A stretch of DNA of 53,478 nt from Pseudomonadota bacterium (GTDB lineage Bacteria; Pseudomonadota; Gammaproteobacteria; Steroidobacterales; Steroidobacteraceae): positions 1-53,478 of the forward strand of contig JANXOV010000140.1 of NCBI GenBank assembly GCA_025357635.1, given 5' to 3'. Within the stretch, counting starts at the first letter, position 1. Each line of letters starts with the position of its first letter. The position numbers were made by a program, and so were the translations under genes. Below the pieces are notes generated by a model. It saw only the letters and a program-made list of their open reading frames with translations. It searched no databases and was not told the DNA's origin. Below are positions 53,207 through 53,478 of this stretch, piece by piece.

Positions 53207-53478
53207 CTATTACACACATCTCGACCGATTTTCTCTGAGATTTCGATGGTTCGCGTAAGGCGGCGTAAATAAATAAAGGTATCAAGTACGGGATATTTTA
53301 ATTATGCTGTTGCGTAGTGAACAGCGTGTCCGATTTGAAGCGCAAGTTTCGTCCCGCGTGGCCGCATTTGGACGAGCGAACGCGACGGATCATGGCCGCC
53401 ACTGAGGCGATGAGCTTGGGCTATGGCGGAGTGTCCTTGGTGAGCCGTGCGTGTGGCTTGTCGCGCAAGGCCATTCGC
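53207..53478 (+). mobile_element. left part of an ISAzo13-like insertion sequence (continues past window)
   Basis: The stretch 53207-53316 is AT-rich and non-coding, unlike everything around it, and contains the element's left end and probably the transposase promoter. It cuts the oxidoreductase reading frame. The transposase begins at 53317 or 53326. The exact terminal repeat and target duplication cannot be defined because the right end is outside the window. Confidence 0.6.
53317..53478 (+). CDS. ISAzo13-family transposase, N-terminal part (truncated by window edge)
   Basis: From a GTG at 53317 (or 53326) the frame is open to the window end and encodes about 54 residues: KFRPAWPHLDERTRRIMAAT, EAMSLGYGGVSLVSRACGLS, RKAIR. 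The LDERxRR...AAxEAxxLGxGGVSxVxRAxGxSRxxIR pattern is the N-terminal helix-turn-helix of ISAzo13 transposases. An in-frame TAA at 53299 limits the start. Ribosome binding site is not evident. Confidence 0.65.
   Translation, partial: MNSVSDLKRKFRPAWPHLDERTRRIMAATEAMSLGYGGVSLVSRACGLSRKAIR

Noticed and set aside
1-53478. CRISPR arrays, rRNA, tRNA, or a phage/defence island
   Set aside because: No regularly spaced direct repeats, conserved RNA sequences, integrases, phage structural genes or known defence gene sets were seen on either strand.

Overview
The window is high-GC (low-to-mid 60s percent by eye) and densely coded, with two large TonB-dependent receptor operons, htpG, glgC/glgA, coaX, a fused isobutyryl-CoA mutase, sigma-54 control elements and a near-consensus gammaproteobacterial LexA box. 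This fits an environmental gammaproteobacterium of the Steroidobacterales/Nevskiales/Xanthomonadales kind. The placement is inferred from gene content; no rRNA or tRNA is present to confirm it.

Layout. (a) 1-4.7 kb: tail of a cupin gene, an alpha/beta hydrolase, a GAF-GGDEF-EAL protein with a degenerate GGDEF motif, and SelO. (b) 4.7-14.4 kb: a periplasmic oligopeptidase B, facing a four-gene minus-strand operon (double-CDGSH/bicupin protein, TonB receptor, APC permease, class V aminotransferase), then a cyclase-family hydrolase and a TetR regulator. (c) 14.5-19.7 kb: htpG translationally overlapped with a tartrate/D-malate-type dehydrogenase, followed by an aldehyde dehydrogenase and an SDR. 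(d) 19.7-20.27 kb: a gene-poor gap holding a decayed DUF222/13E12-type HNH endonuclease relic with its LexA box still present. (e) 20.27-31.0 kb: a seven-gene operon running from a TonB receptor through an alpha/beta hydrolase, a TTC38-like TPR protein and an M20 peptidase to a peptide-type ABC importer whose binding protein and first permease are one polypeptide. It meets a minus-strand coaX-P1 peptidase pair. (f) 33.0-40.3 kb: a six-gene efflux operon (adaptor, ATPase, two FtsX-like permeases, NtrC-type regulator, NtrY-like kinase) behind an excellent -24/-12 sigma-54 promoter and a cluster of TGTCC repeats. (g) 40.3-46.5 kb: VOC protein, glgC, glgA and a membrane Ser/Thr kinase with a TPR-like C-terminus. 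(h) 46.5-52.5 kb: acyl-CoA dehydrogenase and icmF in one unit, divergent from a TetR regulator across a perfect 20-bp palindrome. (i) 52.6-53.5 kb: the 3' part of a spermidine-dehydrogenase-like FAD oxidoreductase gene cut off by the left part of an ISAzo13-like insertion sequence.

How the parts work together. Two loci look like complete import-and-degrade pathways. The 20.3-31 kb operon can carry a ligand across the outer membrane (TonB receptor) and inner membrane (ABC importer) and hydrolyse it (alpha/beta hydrolase, M20 peptidase). The 6.8-12.7 kb operon does the analogous job with an APC permease and a PLP enzyme. The sigma-54 operon encodes both an export machine and its own two-component activator, so it is probably autoregulated. 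The strongest leads are the binding-protein/permease fusion operon, the CDGSH-bicupin TonB operon, the sigma-54 efflux operon, and the SOS-box-linked DUF222 relic.
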